Source: Clostridia bacterium (lineage in GTDB: Bacteria > Bacillota > Clostridia > Oscillospirales > SIG627). From it: a stretch of DNA of 48,988 nt. The DNA lies in the NCBI GenBank assembly GCA_017467865.1, contig JAFUKG010000004.1, positions 1-48,988 of the forward strand, given 5' to 3'. Below the pieces are notes generated by a model that saw only the letters and a program-made list of their open reading frames with translations, did no database searches and had not been told where the DNA came from. Of the stretch, positions 26,241-35,512 are shown piece after piece. Both the position numbers and the translations under genes were made by a program. Position 1 is the stretch's first letter, and each line of letters opens with the position of its first letter.

Positions 26241-27436
26241 TATACCACCTCGAAAAACGTGTCGGGGTGGGAAGGGTCAAACTGCTCATTTGCCCACATG
26301 ACAGTTACAAGATTTTCACTGTCAGAGAGATTGATAATGTTGTGAGTGTAACCGGGGAGCATATGTACTGCTTCAATCTTATCTCCCGAGACCTCAAAGT
26401 TAAGAACCTCGTCTGTGCCTATCTTTCTTTGCTGAATGAGTCCGTGACCCGATACAACAATGAAAAATTCCCATTTTGTATGGTGCCAATGCTGACCCTT
26501 TGTAATGCCCGGCTTTGAAATATTCACCGAGAACTGACCGCACTTTTCTGTCTTTAACAGTTCGGTAAAGCTTCCTCGGTCATCACAGTTCATTTTAAGC
26601 TCGAAGGATGCTTTTTCTTTGGGTAAATATGACAAATATGTACTGTAGAGCTTCTTTGCAAAGCTATTTTCGGGTATTTCGGGCATAACAAGCGTGGTGC
26701 TTTGAGCCTTGAAGCCGTCAAGCAAATCAACTATTTCGCCAAGCGTCACCTTATGGGTAACGGGGGCGGCACAATACTTACCATTTTCGGTCATAACTGT
26801 ATCAATGCCGTCAAATTTGCAATGATGCTCTTTGCCCTCAAGGGCGAGAAGCATTTCTGCAACAAGGTCATCAATATAAAGAAGCTCAAGCTGTACTGCT
26901 CTGTCGCTGACTGTAATGGGAAGGTCGTTTGCAATGTTATTACAGAAGGTTGCAACAGCCGAGTTGTAGTTAGGTCTGCACCACTTGCCGAAAAGATTGG
27001 GGAAGCGGTAAACGAGCACCTTTGCTCCACTCTCTTCGCCGTAAGCGAAAACAAGCTCCTCCCCTGCCTTCTTACTTCTTCCGTAGTCGCTATCGTATCT
27101 GCCGATACAGGTAGCCTGAATGGAAGATGAAACCATAATAGGACAGGTGTTATTATACTTTTTGAGGGTATCGAGAAGCTTTGATGCAAAGCCGAAGTTA
27201 CCCTGCATAAACTCTTCGGGGTTCTGAGGGCGGTTTACACCTGCAAGATTAAACACAAAGTCGGCGTTCTTGCAAGCTTCATCGAGCACCTCCTCGGGCG
27301 TGTCGATATCATACTCATAGAGCTCTTCTATATTCAGCTCGGGGTGTGTTCTGTCCTTGCCATCCTTAATGTTCTTGAGGGAAGCCACAAGGTTTTTTCC
27401 TACAAATCCTGCAGAGCCTGTAATAAGTATTTTCAT
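26240..27436 (-). CDS. CapF/FnlB-type UDP-sugar reductase with C-terminal cupin
   Basis: Second enzyme of UDP-N-acetyl-L-fucosamine synthesis: C3 epimerisation and NADPH-dependent C4 reduction of the 4-keto intermediate. The 398 residues start with a short-chain dehydrogenase domain (GSAGFVGKNL, residues 7-16; YGRSKKAGEE with the catalytic Tyr and Lys), and end with a cupin domain from about residue 275 (GQHWHHTKWEFFIV, the zinc-binding His set of CapF). This two-domain arrangement is specific to CapF-like enzymes. The gene follows capE by 1 nt beyond its stop. Confidence 0.93.
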   Translation of the reverse strand: MKILITGSAGFVGKNLVASLKNIKDGKDRTHPELNIEELYEYDIDTPEEVLDEACKNADFVFNLAGVNRPQNPEEFMQGNFGFASKLLDTLKKYNNTCPIMVSSSIQATCIGRYDSDYGRSKKAGEELVFAYGEESGAKVLVYRFPNLFGKWCRPNYNSAVATFCNNIANDLPITVSDRAVQLELLYIDDLVAEMLLALEGKEHHCKFDGIDTVMTENGKYCAAPVTHKVTLGEIVDLLDGFKAQSTTLVMPEIPENSFAKKLYSTYLSYLPKEKASFELKMNCDDRGSFTELLKTEKCGQFSVNISKPGITKGQHWHHTKWEFFIVVSGHGLIQQRKIGTDEVLNFEVSGDKIEAVHMLPGYTHNIINLSDSENLVTVMWANEQFDPSHPDTFFEVV

Positions 27437-27437
27437 A

Positions 27438-28478
27438 TTACTTTCCCTCTTTTGCCAGCTCGTCCTGAATGTACTGAAGAGAAGCTATCTTTGCCTTTGT
27501 CTCTTCAACGTTTAAGTGATTGGTATTATTTGAGTTAAATTCAGTGAGGGTATTTCTCTTAACGTCGCCCTTGTTGAAGTACTTATCGTAGTTAAGTCCT
27601 CTCTTGTCGCAGGGAACGCGGTAGAAGTTACCCATGTCTATTGCATTAGCGCACTCTTCATTGGTGAGAAGTGTTTCATACATCTTTTCGCCGTGACGGA
27701 TACCGATAACCTTGATATCCTCTTTTTTGCCTCCGAAGAGCTCGCAAACCGCCTCAGCCTGTGTCTGAATAGTACAAGCGGGAGCCTTCTGAACGAGGAT
27801 ATCTCCTGCCTCGCCATGCTCGAATGCGAAGAGAACGAGGTCAACCGCCTCATCAAGAGACATAATAAATCTTGTCATTTTTGGGTCAGTAAGAGTGATG
27901 GGGTTACCTGCTCTTATCTGGTCAATCCAAAGAGGAATAACCGAGCCACGGGAACACATAACGTTACCGTAACGTGTACAGCAAATCTTTGTATCCTTTG
28001 TTGTACGAGCCTTGGCAACAATTACCTTTTCCATCATCGCCTTAGATGTTCCCATAGCGTTTACGGGGTATGCCGCCTTGTCGGTAGAAAGACATACTAC
28101 GTTCTTTACTCCTGCCTCGATTGCAGCAGTAAGCACGTTTTCGGTGCCGAGAACGTTGGTCTTAACGGCTTCAATGGGGAAGAATTCACAAGAAGGAACC
28201 TGCTTGAGAGCTGCAGCGTGGAATATGTAGTCAACGCCGTGCATAGCGTTCTTAACGCTTGCAAGGTCTCTTACGTCGCCGATGTAGAACTTAATCTTTT
28301 CAGCAACCTCAGGCATCTTCGCCTGAAATTCGTGACGCATATCATCCTGCTTCTTTTCGTCACGTGAGAAAATTCTGATTTCGCCAATATCGGTCTTCAA
28401 AAATCTGTTGAGCACAGCGTTACCGAAAGAACCTGTACCACCTGTTATCATCAGGGTTTTGTTAGTGAAAAGTGACAT
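27438..28478 (-). CDS. CapE/FnlA-type UDP-GlcNAc inverting 4,6-dehydratase/epimerase
   Basis: First enzyme of the UDP-L-FucNAc route, turning UDP-GlcNAc into UDP-2-acetamido-2,6-dideoxy-hexos-4-ulose. The 346-residue extended SDR has TGGTGSFG (12-19), the CapE-type active site AMGTSKAMMEK, where Met replaces the usual Tyr of YxxxK, and TRYGNVMCSRGSVIP. These features separate it from retaining PglF-type dehydratases. It is preceded by the best ribosome-binding site of the locus (AAAGGAGG), which may raise expression of the capE-capF-pglD-capG-NTase block. Confidence 0.94.
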   Translation of the reverse strand: MSLFTNKTLMITGGTGSFGNAVLNRFLKTDIGEIRIFSRDEKKQDDMRHEFQAKMPEVAEKIKFYIGDVRDLASVKNAMHGVDYIFHAAALKQVPSCEFFPIEAVKTNVLGTENVLTAAIEAGVKNVVCLSTDKAAYPVNAMGTSKAMMEKVIVAKARTTKDTKICCTRYGNVMCSRGSVIPLWIDQIRAGNPITLTDPKMTRFIMSLDEAVDLVLFAFEHGEAGDILVQKAPACTIQTQAEAVCELFGGKKEDIKVIGIRHGEKMYETLLTNEECANAIDMGNFYRVPCDKRGLNYDKYFNKGDVKRNTLTEFNSNNTNHLNVEETKAKIASLQYIQDELAKEGK

Positions 28479-28503
28479 AATTTTTTCCTCCTTTATTTTA
28501 TGT

Positions 28504-29796
28504 TTAATGCTTTTTATGCAATAATCCTTTCAAAAGGATAGCTTCTAACATTAATTTTGTATTTTCTCTCATTCCTTTTATAAGCATAGGGGCAACAATA
28601 ACAGTAAATATTTGTGCAATCAAAGATGCTATAGCTGCACCTGTAGCGCCTAATATAGGTATCAAAATCAAATTCAGCAAAATATTTACAACAGCTGAAA
28701 CTACATATATCCATTTTAAATATTTTTGTTTGTTTTTGCATACCACCCATGCATCTCTTGCAACTCCCAAATACGAAAAAGCGGTATACCAAGTTACAAT
28801 ACGCAAAGGTCCGACCGCGGATGAATACGCATTGCCGTACATTATATCTATTATCAAAGGCGCAAAGACCGTAAAAAACACAGAAACTATTACAGAAAGA
28901 TAAAAAACAATTGCGTAAAGCATTTTATTTTTCTTTTTAAATTCAGATTCACTGACTTGATTGGCTTGCATGATAACAGGATACATTGAAGTTATAATTG
29001 CACTTAAAATGAAACACCACAAATTAGATATATAAACTGCTGTTGCATAATATCCGGTCGCAACGCTTCCAACCATATGCTTCAACATTATCTTATCGGT
29101 TTGTGCATAAACTGCAACCATCAATCCCGAGAGTATAAAATGGTAGCTTTTAGACAACAAACTCTTGCCGTATGTCCATGAAAAGCTCAATCTTCGTCCC
29201 TTGTACTTTCTGTAAGCAATTACTAAAAGTATAGCTACGCATATATAATCCAAAGTGGTAGCAAAAGCAAAAAACATAACATTTTTTTGCATAACAAGTA
29301 ACACCACTCTGTACAAAGCAACAATCACATATGCTACTACTGATATGATGGATGTAACTTTTGACGCAAGCTTATACTGAAACCAATATACAAATGTTTC
29401 GAATACGTGAAATATTACTCCTATACTGCTGAGGGCAACTACAGCTATAGTTACAGGTTCATTTCGGTCTACAACAAAAGAAATGAGCGTAATAACCAGA
29501 GCTGACAAAGTACTTGACAAGATACGCATAGTAAGTGTAGTGCCAATAATCTGTCCCTCGTTTTCAGGGTGATCCACAAACTCTTTTACTAAAAGAGATG
29601 TGGTTCCAAGCGTACATATGGAATTGAAGAAAGAAAGATACGCCACCGCATAATTGATAAGTCCATAATTAGAAGGTCCCAAATAACGAGCTGCTAATAG
29701 ACCTATCAACATCCCTATCACAGCCTGAGCAATTTTTCCAAAAATTATCCATCCTGCATTTTTTACAACTTTATTCTTTAAAAATTTTTTTATCAT
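28504..29796 (-). CDS. Wzx-like polysaccharide flippase (MOP superfamily)
   Basis: Predicted to flip undecaprenyl-diphosphate-linked repeat units across the membrane. The 430 residues give about 12 membrane segments. The N-terminus (VKNAGWIIFGKIAQAVIGMLIGLLAARYLGPSNYGLINYAVAY) is the Polysacc_synt signature, with the C-terminal segments (LNLILIPILGATGAAIASLIAQ) also typical. The gene is richer in A+T than capE downstream and its ribosome-binding site is weak, as in the other central genes of the locus. Confidence 0.9.
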   Translation of the reverse strand: MIKKFLKNKVVKNAGWIIFGKIAQAVIGMLIGLLAARYLGPSNYGLINYAVAYLSFFNSICTLGTTSLLVKEFVDHPENEGQIIGTTLTMRILSSTLSALVITLISFVVDRNEPVTIAVVALSSIGVIFHVFETFVYWFQYKLASKVTSIISVVAYVIVALYRVVLLVMQKNVMFFAFATTLDYICVAILLVIAYRKYKGRRLSFSWTYGKSLLSKSYHFILSGLMVAVYAQTDKIMLKHMVGSVATGYYATAVYISNLWCFILSAIITSMYPVIMQANQVSESEFKKKNKMLYAIVFYLSVIVSVFFTVFAPLIIDIMYGNAYSSAVGPLRIVTWYTAFSYLGVARDAWVVCKNKQKYLKWIYVVSAVVNILLNLILIPILGATGAAIASLIAQIFTVIVAPMLIKGMRENTKLMLEAILLKGLLHKKH

Positions 29797-29808
29797 TAAT
29801 AAATCATT

Positions 29809-31023
29809 TCATCCTTTCGATCTTTTTGATAACACATTAGCCTTCTGTATATCAAGCAAAGCACAAAGGCTTCCGTCTATAATACAAAATGCTTCAAAAA
29901 GCCAAGGTGATGCTTGCAGAACCGGCTCCAACATAAACTCCATATAAAAAACCACATAAAGGCATAAAATAACTTGGCGAAGTCCAAATGAAAAAAGCTT
30001 GGTTTTTATAATTCTGTTCAATCTTGATACACTTGACACTATGTAGAAAAATATTGCAAAAAGTGAAATCCAACCAGCTTCATCAAAGGTATCAAGGAAA
30101 ATATCATGAGCATAACCGAAAGACGATCTAAGATTTGCTCCACCAAAAGGATAATCAAACATGTGTTTAATATAATTGGATTTATTATCTATTCGTGTAT
30201 CTTCTGTCATTCCTTGACTGTACTCGCCAAAAAATCTGTCATACAGTTCAGAGTTCTCTACAATCGTCTTTATATCAAACAAATCAATGTTATATGCAAG
30301 CAAAACAAGAAATATAAGGCAAATTATTAAAAAAGCAAACTTTACTCTTCCTTTATTATCGTTTTTCAATCTATGTATTACAGCAACGGCAATAACCAAC
30401 AATGACATAATAATGAGTGTTCTTCCCGCCAGAGTAAGATTATATATCAAAATTACTAATAAACTTACCCACGACAAAATTTTCATTTTTGTATTGCTTT
30501 TTGAAAATAAACAGGCTATATTGACCGCTAGCGCCATACACGCCATCGCCGCTTGGTTAGTTGCAACTAATACTTTACCGCTCCAAAAATCCACCGTATT
30601 TCTTGAGTCTGCCGAAAAATTTATAATCCAGTTAAGCGTATAATGGAAAAATGCTCCCGCCACAATTACTACAATAATTTTCATTATCAATTTTTCGACT
30701 TTAGATAAATCTTCATTACAATTACACTGCGAACACAATCCATATCCAATTACGTAACACATCGGATACGAAAAAGATCTGATAAACCCTACTATGGATT
30801 CATGTGACGATGGTGAAAAACATGCTATTGCTAATGAAAGAAGCGCAAGCATTGCAAAAGAATAATTAATAATCATCCTACGTCCAAGGATGAATAAATA
30901 CAAAGCAAAAGCTATATATACAAAGTAAAAATGTCTATTTACTAAGTCTAATGTCACAAAGAATAACATTAACAAGATAAGGCTTTGCACAAAAGTAGGT
31001 CGTTTTGTAATATTATTTCCCAT
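29809..31023 (-). CDS. Wzy-like O-antigen/capsule polymerase
   Basis: A 404-residue integral membrane protein with about 10-11 segments and one large extracellular loop (roughly 255-310, ENSELYDRFFGEYSQGMTEDTR then YAHDIFLDTFDEAGW). The pattern HD-x6-EAGW is common to Wzy/O-antigen ligase proteins. It should polymerise lipid-linked repeat units on the outer face. Its place next to the flippase supports this. Sequence similarity within the family is always low, so the call rests on topology and context. Confidence 0.8.
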   Translation of the reverse strand: MGNNITKRPTFVQSLILLMLFFVTLDLVNRHFYFVYIAFALYLFILGRRMIINYSFAMLALLSLAIACFSPSSHESIVGFIRSFSYPMCYVIGYGLCSQCNCNEDLSKVEKLIMKIIVVIVAGAFFHYTLNWIINFSADSRNTVDFWSGKVLVATNQAAMACMALAVNIACLFSKSNTKMKILSWVSLLVILIYNLTLAGRTLIIMSLLVIAVAVIHRLKNDNKGRVKFAFLIICLIFLVLLAYNIDLFDIKTIVENSELYDRFFGEYSQGMTEDTRIDNKSNYIKHMFDYPFGGANLRSSFGYAHDIFLDTFDEAGWISLFAIFFYIVSSVSRLNRIIKTKLFSFGLRQVILCLYVVFYMEFMLEPVLQASPWLFEAFCIIDGSLCALLDIQKANVLSKRSKG

Positions 31024-31047
31024 ATTTTTTGATAACAGGATCCCTCT

Positions 31048-31992
31048 CTATTTTTTATCTCTATTTTTTACTCTACTTAAAAAATAATATAGCTTAGGAC
31101 TAAACGCAATAATCCTTATAATAATTTCATTTCTTATATTTTTCTTGCGATTTGACTTTTTACGGATATAATCTCTTGCTCGTTTCTTTAAAACTTTATT
31201 TATTTCTTTATCATAATCGCCATCAACAGCACCAACAGTTGCCACATTTAATATCATTTTTTCTTCCAAATAGTCACATAATTCAGCACACATTCCTCTT
31301 GATGCTTGTTTATCTACCATAGTAAATGCAGTTACTGTTTTCCAAGTTAATTTTGTGTGCGTATAGCTTCCTTGACGATAGTGGTAACCGCCTTCAGCAT
31401 TTAATACACACTCATAACCGCGCTGAAAAATTCTAAGTAAAAAATCTACATCCTCAAAAAAGTGAATGTCAGGATCAACCAAAATTCCGTCAAGACATTC
31501 CTTCTTAAACATATAACACCACATAGATGTTGGCATTTTATTAGAAATAAGCAGTCTCACATCATCATCGCAAAGCGTCCTTTTATCCGAATCAAATTTC
31601 CACTCCATATAATAATCATTATCATTTACAGAGACTTTAGTATTAATAGCACACTTTGAATTGGGATTCTTTTTCAATAAATTCACCATTGAGTTTAAAT
31701 AATTTGGATCAATCCAATCATCACTGTCTATAAATGTAATCCAATCCCCTTTGGCTAAAAACATCCCTCTGTTTCTTGCTGTAGCAACACCAGAGTTTTC
31801 AAAATGATATGCAAAAAAGCGTTCGTCTATCTTCGAATATTTATCGCAAATTTTTCCAGAATAGTCTTTAGAACCGTCATCAATCATAATAACTTCAAAA
31901 TCAGCAAACGATTGCTTCAAGATTGAATCTAAACAAGTTTTAAGATTTTCCTGTGAATTATAAACAGGTATAACTATCGAAATATGTGGCAT
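31048..31992 (-). CDS. GT2-family glycosyltransferase
   Basis: A 314-residue GT-A enzyme: SIVIPVYNSQENLKTCLDSIL (4-24), MIDDGS (36-41), ENSGVATARNRG and the DxD-type motif FIDSDDW (about 90-96). It transfers a sugar from a nucleotide donor in the cytoplasm, most likely to the growing lipid-linked unit. The C-terminus is very basic (RKKSNRKKNIR), which may bind the membrane surface. The donor and linkage are not predictable. Confidence 0.9.
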   Translation of the reverse strand: MPHISIVIPVYNSQENLKTCLDSILKQSFADFEVIMIDDGSKDYSGKICDKYSKIDERFFAYHFENSGVATARNRGMFLAKGDWITFIDSDDWIDPNYLNSMVNLLKKNPNSKCAINTKVSVNDNDYYMEWKFDSDKRTLCDDDVRLLISNKMPTSMWCYMFKKECLDGILVDPDIHFFEDVDFLLRIFQRGYECVLNAEGGYHYRQGSYTHTKLTWKTVTAFTMVDKQASRGMCAELCDYLEEKMILNVATVGAVDGDYDKEINKVLKKRARDYIRKKSNRKKNIRNEIIIRIIAFSPKLYYFLSRVKNRDKK

Positions 31993-32020
31993 TATTTAAC
32001 CTCACGTAATATGTTTTTTC

Positions 32021-33232
32021 TTACTTAATACAGATATCAACTAAAAACTCCGTAAATTTCTTTGCCTGTGTTACGTTGTTTTTCTCTTTCAATGCAAATT
32101 CCTTTGCTGAAATACCTTTACTGTGTATTTCTTCTTTATCCAAAGACATTACTTTTTTCAAAGTATCGGCAAAGCCGTCTTCTGTCTCTTTGTCAAATAT
32201 ATATACGTAATCGTTATATTCCTTAGGCATACCCGGCAGAGCTGTTGTAATAAGAGGGGTACCCGAAACCATACATTCAAGTGTTTTGGACGGGAAAGAA
32301 TATTTTACGTATTCTTTATCGGTGGGTCGTGGATTTACCAGCAAAGCAGCTTTAATCTGCTTATCAACTATTTCGGAATTGGGCAACAATCCTCCGAATT
32401 TTATCTTGTCTTCTGTTTTCGAGCGCTCTGACAATTCCTTATCATAATCGCCCTTACCGTAAATATGAAGCTCCCAATTATCGGGATTTATCTTTTTAAA
32501 GGCATTTACAAGCATTTCGATGCCGTACACTTTTGAAACGCCGCCTGCATACATTATAACGTTAGGAGAAGATTTGTTTTCAATAAGATTTTCGCTTGTG
32601 GACATACCTATATCCGAATGTCCTTCAATAACCACATAGGGCTTATTATGAGGGTTAACAAGCTCGTTCATTGCTTTGGTTAAAAGAAGATAACCGTCAT
32701 AATTCAGCATACTTTCTTTACTGTATTTACTTATAAAAGCGGAAACGGGATTTCTTGAAGAATCCTTATTTACATTTCCTACGCATGCGCCCGGAACGTC
32801 TGTCACAATTCCGATTACAGGAACTTTACATTTTTCACCTGCTTTTCTTGCCGCTGTGGCAATCGATTGATTCAATATATCACACACAATAACGCAGTCT
32901 TTATATTTCTTGCAATATTTTTTTATAATACGCAAAGTGTTTAAATATAAGGACAACTGACGGAGTATGGGGTAGTTTATAAATCCACTGTAAAAGAAAG
33001 ACAATTTCCCGTCTTTTTCAGATGAATTTTTAAATAAAAGTTTTTTTGTCCATTGTCTGTTAGTAGGAACGGCAGAAACCGCCAAGACATCACCGTCAAG
33101 ATTTTCACATAGTCCCTGCATCATCAGCAAGTGATATTTCTGAGCGCAAACTATACCTTTGAAATAACCTTTTTCACTTAATTCAGTCAGTTTGTTTTGT
33201 GAACAACAAGTAGAAACGTAAATAATATTCAT
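32021..33232 (-). CDS. GT4-like glycosyltransferase
   Basis: A GT-B-fold enzyme of 403 residues with VIMYAGGVSKVYGIEMLVNAF at the start of the donor domain and NPRPTDKEYVKYSFPSKTLECMVSGTPLITT near the end, the GT4 nucleotide-sugar binding region. The ATG at 33232 (AAGG 9 nt upstream) is preferred over an in-frame TTG three codons earlier. Adds one sugar of the repeat unit; specificity unknown. Confidence 0.85.
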   Translation of the reverse strand: MNIIYVSTCCSQNKLTELSEKGYFKGIVCAQKYHLLMMQGLCENLDGDVLAVSAVPTNRQWTKKLLFKNSSEKDGKLSFFYSGFINYPILRQLSLYLNTLRIIKKYCKKYKDCVIVCDILNQSIATAARKAGEKCKVPVIGIVTDVPGACVGNVNKDSSRNPVSAFISKYSKESMLNYDGYLLLTKAMNELVNPHNKPYVVIEGHSDIGMSTSENLIENKSSPNVIMYAGGVSKVYGIEMLVNAFKKINPDNWELHIYGKGDYDKELSERSKTEDKIKFGGLLPNSEIVDKQIKAALLVNPRPTDKEYVKYSFPSKTLECMVSGTPLITTALPGMPKEYNDYVYIFDKETEDGFADTLKKVMSLDKEEIHSKGISAKEFALKEKNNVTQAKKFTEFLVDICIK

Positions 33233-33255
33233 ATAAATCAACCTTGCACTTTAAA

Positions 33256-34305
33256 TTAGTTTTTTTCAAATATTCCGCCAAGTGTCTCATTAAACAACTG
33301 CATTTCCGCAAAATACTCATCAAGGCGTTTGTTCATATAGGCTATCATATTTTCAGAATCTATAGAGTTATACCAATCAAACAACCCGTCAAGAGAAGCG
33401 GTATTACTGTCTATATCAAAGGAAAATTCTCCCGCTTGATAAGACATATCGGTATCAGGACTTGTCAATAGAGGCTTTTTGAAATAGAAGGAGTCATAAA
33501 GCTTATTTGAAAGAGCGTATTTCACAAGGGGTGTAGAATTTCCGTACACGTTAAATAAAATATCAACGCTGTTCAAAATTCTCTCTTTATCACTTGGCAT
33601 ATAGCTTCCGAAATAACAAATCCTGTCACAACCAAGCTCTGATACCAAATCCTTAATAACTGTTCCATGATTTTCGTTTCCATACAAATGAAAGGCGAAT
33701 CTTTCATCCTTTTTAACGAGCTCAATAAGCTCCTTGCAACGGTTTACGTAAGCAATCGTGCCTACGTAACCGATTATTATCTTGCCATCTGTTTTTTTGT
33801 CAAACTGTTTTGCGGCGTTTTCAAAATTATAAGAAGTATTATGGCACATAAGATAATCGAGTTCAGGCAAAAAATTCTTAAAGCCATAAGAAGATATAAC
33901 TCTCAATGCTGCGTTTTTGAGAACTTTGGATTCAATTTGGTAATATAAAGAGACCTTTTCATGTGTATAATCTCTGATGTCAACAAGATAACGGTTCTTA
34001 TATCGACTTGTCAAAACACCCGACAACAATACTGCAGGCATAGTTGTCAAAACAAACAGAAAATCATATTTATTCTTTTTTAAAATCTTTTTAGCTTCAC
34101 GTGTAAACTTTAAAAAATTATAAACCTTGCCTTTGTTTTTATTCCAACTGATGGCATAAAACTTTTCTCCAAGAGTTTCTTCTATTCCGTCGCGGTTAGG
34201 AATGATAACGTCATAGGAGATTCCCTTTTTGTCAAGATAATTTGAGTAAGTCTTAACGTACGGAGAATACTTTATGTTATTAAAAGCAACTATTGCAACC
34301 TTCAT
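33256..34305 (-). CDS. GT-B-fold glycosyltransferase, GT4-like
   Basis: A 349-residue protein with a diverged N-terminal domain (MKVAIVAFNNIKYSPYV) and a donor domain (IIIGYVGTIAYVNRCKELIELV, then YALSNKLYDSFYFKKPLLTS). The usual E-x7-E motif is not clear, so the family assignment rests on the fold pattern and context. Its start overlaps the stop of the preceding transferase gene by 4 nt, so the two are probably translated together. Confidence 0.75.
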   Translation of the reverse strand: MKVAIVAFNNIKYSPYVKTYSNYLDKKGISYDVIIPNRDGIEETLGEKFYAISWNKNKGKVYNFLKFTREAKKILKKNKYDFLFVLTTMPAVLLSGVLTSRYKNRYLVDIRDYTHEKVSLYYQIESKVLKNAALRVISSYGFKNFLPELDYLMCHNTSYNFENAAKQFDKKTDGKIIIGYVGTIAYVNRCKELIELVKKDERFAFHLYGNENHGTVIKDLVSELGCDRICYFGSYMPSDKERILNSVDILFNVYGNSTPLVKYALSNKLYDSFYFKKPLLTSPDTDMSYQAGEFSFDIDSNTASLDGLFDWYNSIDSENMIAYMNKRLDEYFAEMQLFNETLGGIFEKN

Positions 34306-35510
34306 CTGTATTCCCCCATTATAATCTCATACTGTTTTGCAACAGTGTAATTATCCTCTAAATACTTAAAGCCTTTTTCTCCCATTTCTTTAAGGTCGGA
34401 GTCTAGGGCTTTTTCAACTTCCTTTGAAAAGTCCTCTGTACTATTGCTTTCGCTCCACCAGCCAAAGCCGCCCTCGGTTATAACCTTGCCTATATCTGTG
34501 TTGGGGTCTGTTACGGCAAGGACAGGGAGCTTCGACTGCAGGTATGCAAGAAGTCTTGATGGGAAGTTAGGAATTGTGAAACGATGGTCGAGAAATATCA
34601 TTCCCACGTCGCAGGCTGACACAAGGACGTCGTAGTCTTCCTTAGGAAGTCTTTTGAGAAGCTTCATATTCTGAGGCTTTTCTTCTTCAAAGAAAGCTTC
34701 AAGCTTTTTATATTCCGTGCCGTCTCCGACAACGAGGAAATAAGCATTTTCGTTATTCTTTTCGGCACGAAGACAGTCCATGAGAAAAGGTATTCCCTGA
34801 GGTCTGCCTAAATTTCCTCCGTAGACAAATACTTTTTTGTCAAGGGGAATATTATATTTGTTTCTTATTTCAACTCTTGCCTCTTCCGTTATGGTCATAT
34901 CCTGGATTTCGATAGAATTAGGAGAAACCTCTACCTTTTCAGGTGACACCTCGGGATTGTGCTTCAAAACGTAGTCCACGTTAGCCTGAGACATACAACC
35001 GATTCTATCAGAGATAGCATAAAGCTTCTTTTCTTTTCTTCTGAAATAGCGGTAAAGGATGCCCTTTACGCCGCTTTTTCTCATCATACCGATATCAACG
35101 GCATTCTGAGGGAAGATATCCTTTAAGAGAAGATATGTTTTTGCGCCGTCGCGTTTTTTTACATATTTTATCACCTTAGCAAAAGTTATCGGAGGGGTGG
35201 AATACATCACGAGGTCAAATTTTGCATCGGCAAAATATTTCTTTATAGCCTTCAAAAATTTAGACTCTATTTGTAAAGTAGAAATCCCCTTCTCTATAAT
35301 ACTGCATTTTGTTATATTTCCAATAGACACATGGAGCATATGAGCACCGTTATCTTCAATAAGTGCGGTTGCCAAACCCGTTCTCTTCTCATAAGGGCTG
35401 ACTGTATATACCTCATGTCCCTCATTTTTAAAATATCGGAGCAAATCAGGATAAAGACCTTTGTCTTCAATACTTCCCATACGTCCTATAGTTAGAAATA
35501 ATACCTTCAT
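34302..35510 (-). CDS. WbuB-like GT4 glycosyltransferase, candidate L-FucNAc transferase
   Basis: The 402 residues show the WbuB-type pattern: a long N-terminal domain with LLLKDIFPQNAVDIGMM (about 128-144), VSPNSIEI, then the donor domain (FVYGGNLGRPQGIPFLMDCL and FTIPNFPSRLLAYLQSKLPVLAVTDPNTDIG). WbuB/FnlB-linked enzymes in other bacteria transfer L-FucNAc from UDP-L-FucNAc to lipid-linked sugar. With CapE, CapF and CapG homologues in the same locus, this is the best L-FucNAc transferase candidate here. Its base composition resembles that of capE/capG more than that of its neighbours. Confidence 0.82.
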   Translation of the reverse strand: MKVLFLTIGRMGSIEDKGLYPDLLRYFKNEGHEVYTVSPYEKRTGLATALIEDNGAHMLHVSIGNITKCSIIEKGISTLQIESKFLKAIKKYFADAKFDLVMYSTPPITFAKVIKYVKKRDGAKTYLLLKDIFPQNAVDIGMMRKSGVKGILYRYFRRKEKKLYAISDRIGCMSQANVDYVLKHNPEVSPEKVEVSPNSIEIQDMTITEEARVEIRNKYNIPLDKKVFVYGGNLGRPQGIPFLMDCLRAEKNNENAYFLVVGDGTEYKKLEAFFEEEKPQNMKLLKRLPKEDYDVLVSACDVGMIFLDHRFTIPNFPSRLLAYLQSKLPVLAVTDPNTDIGKVITEGGFGWWSESNSTEDFSKEVEKALDSDLKEMGEKGFKYLEDNYTVAKQYEIIMGEYR

Positions 35511-35512
35511 TT

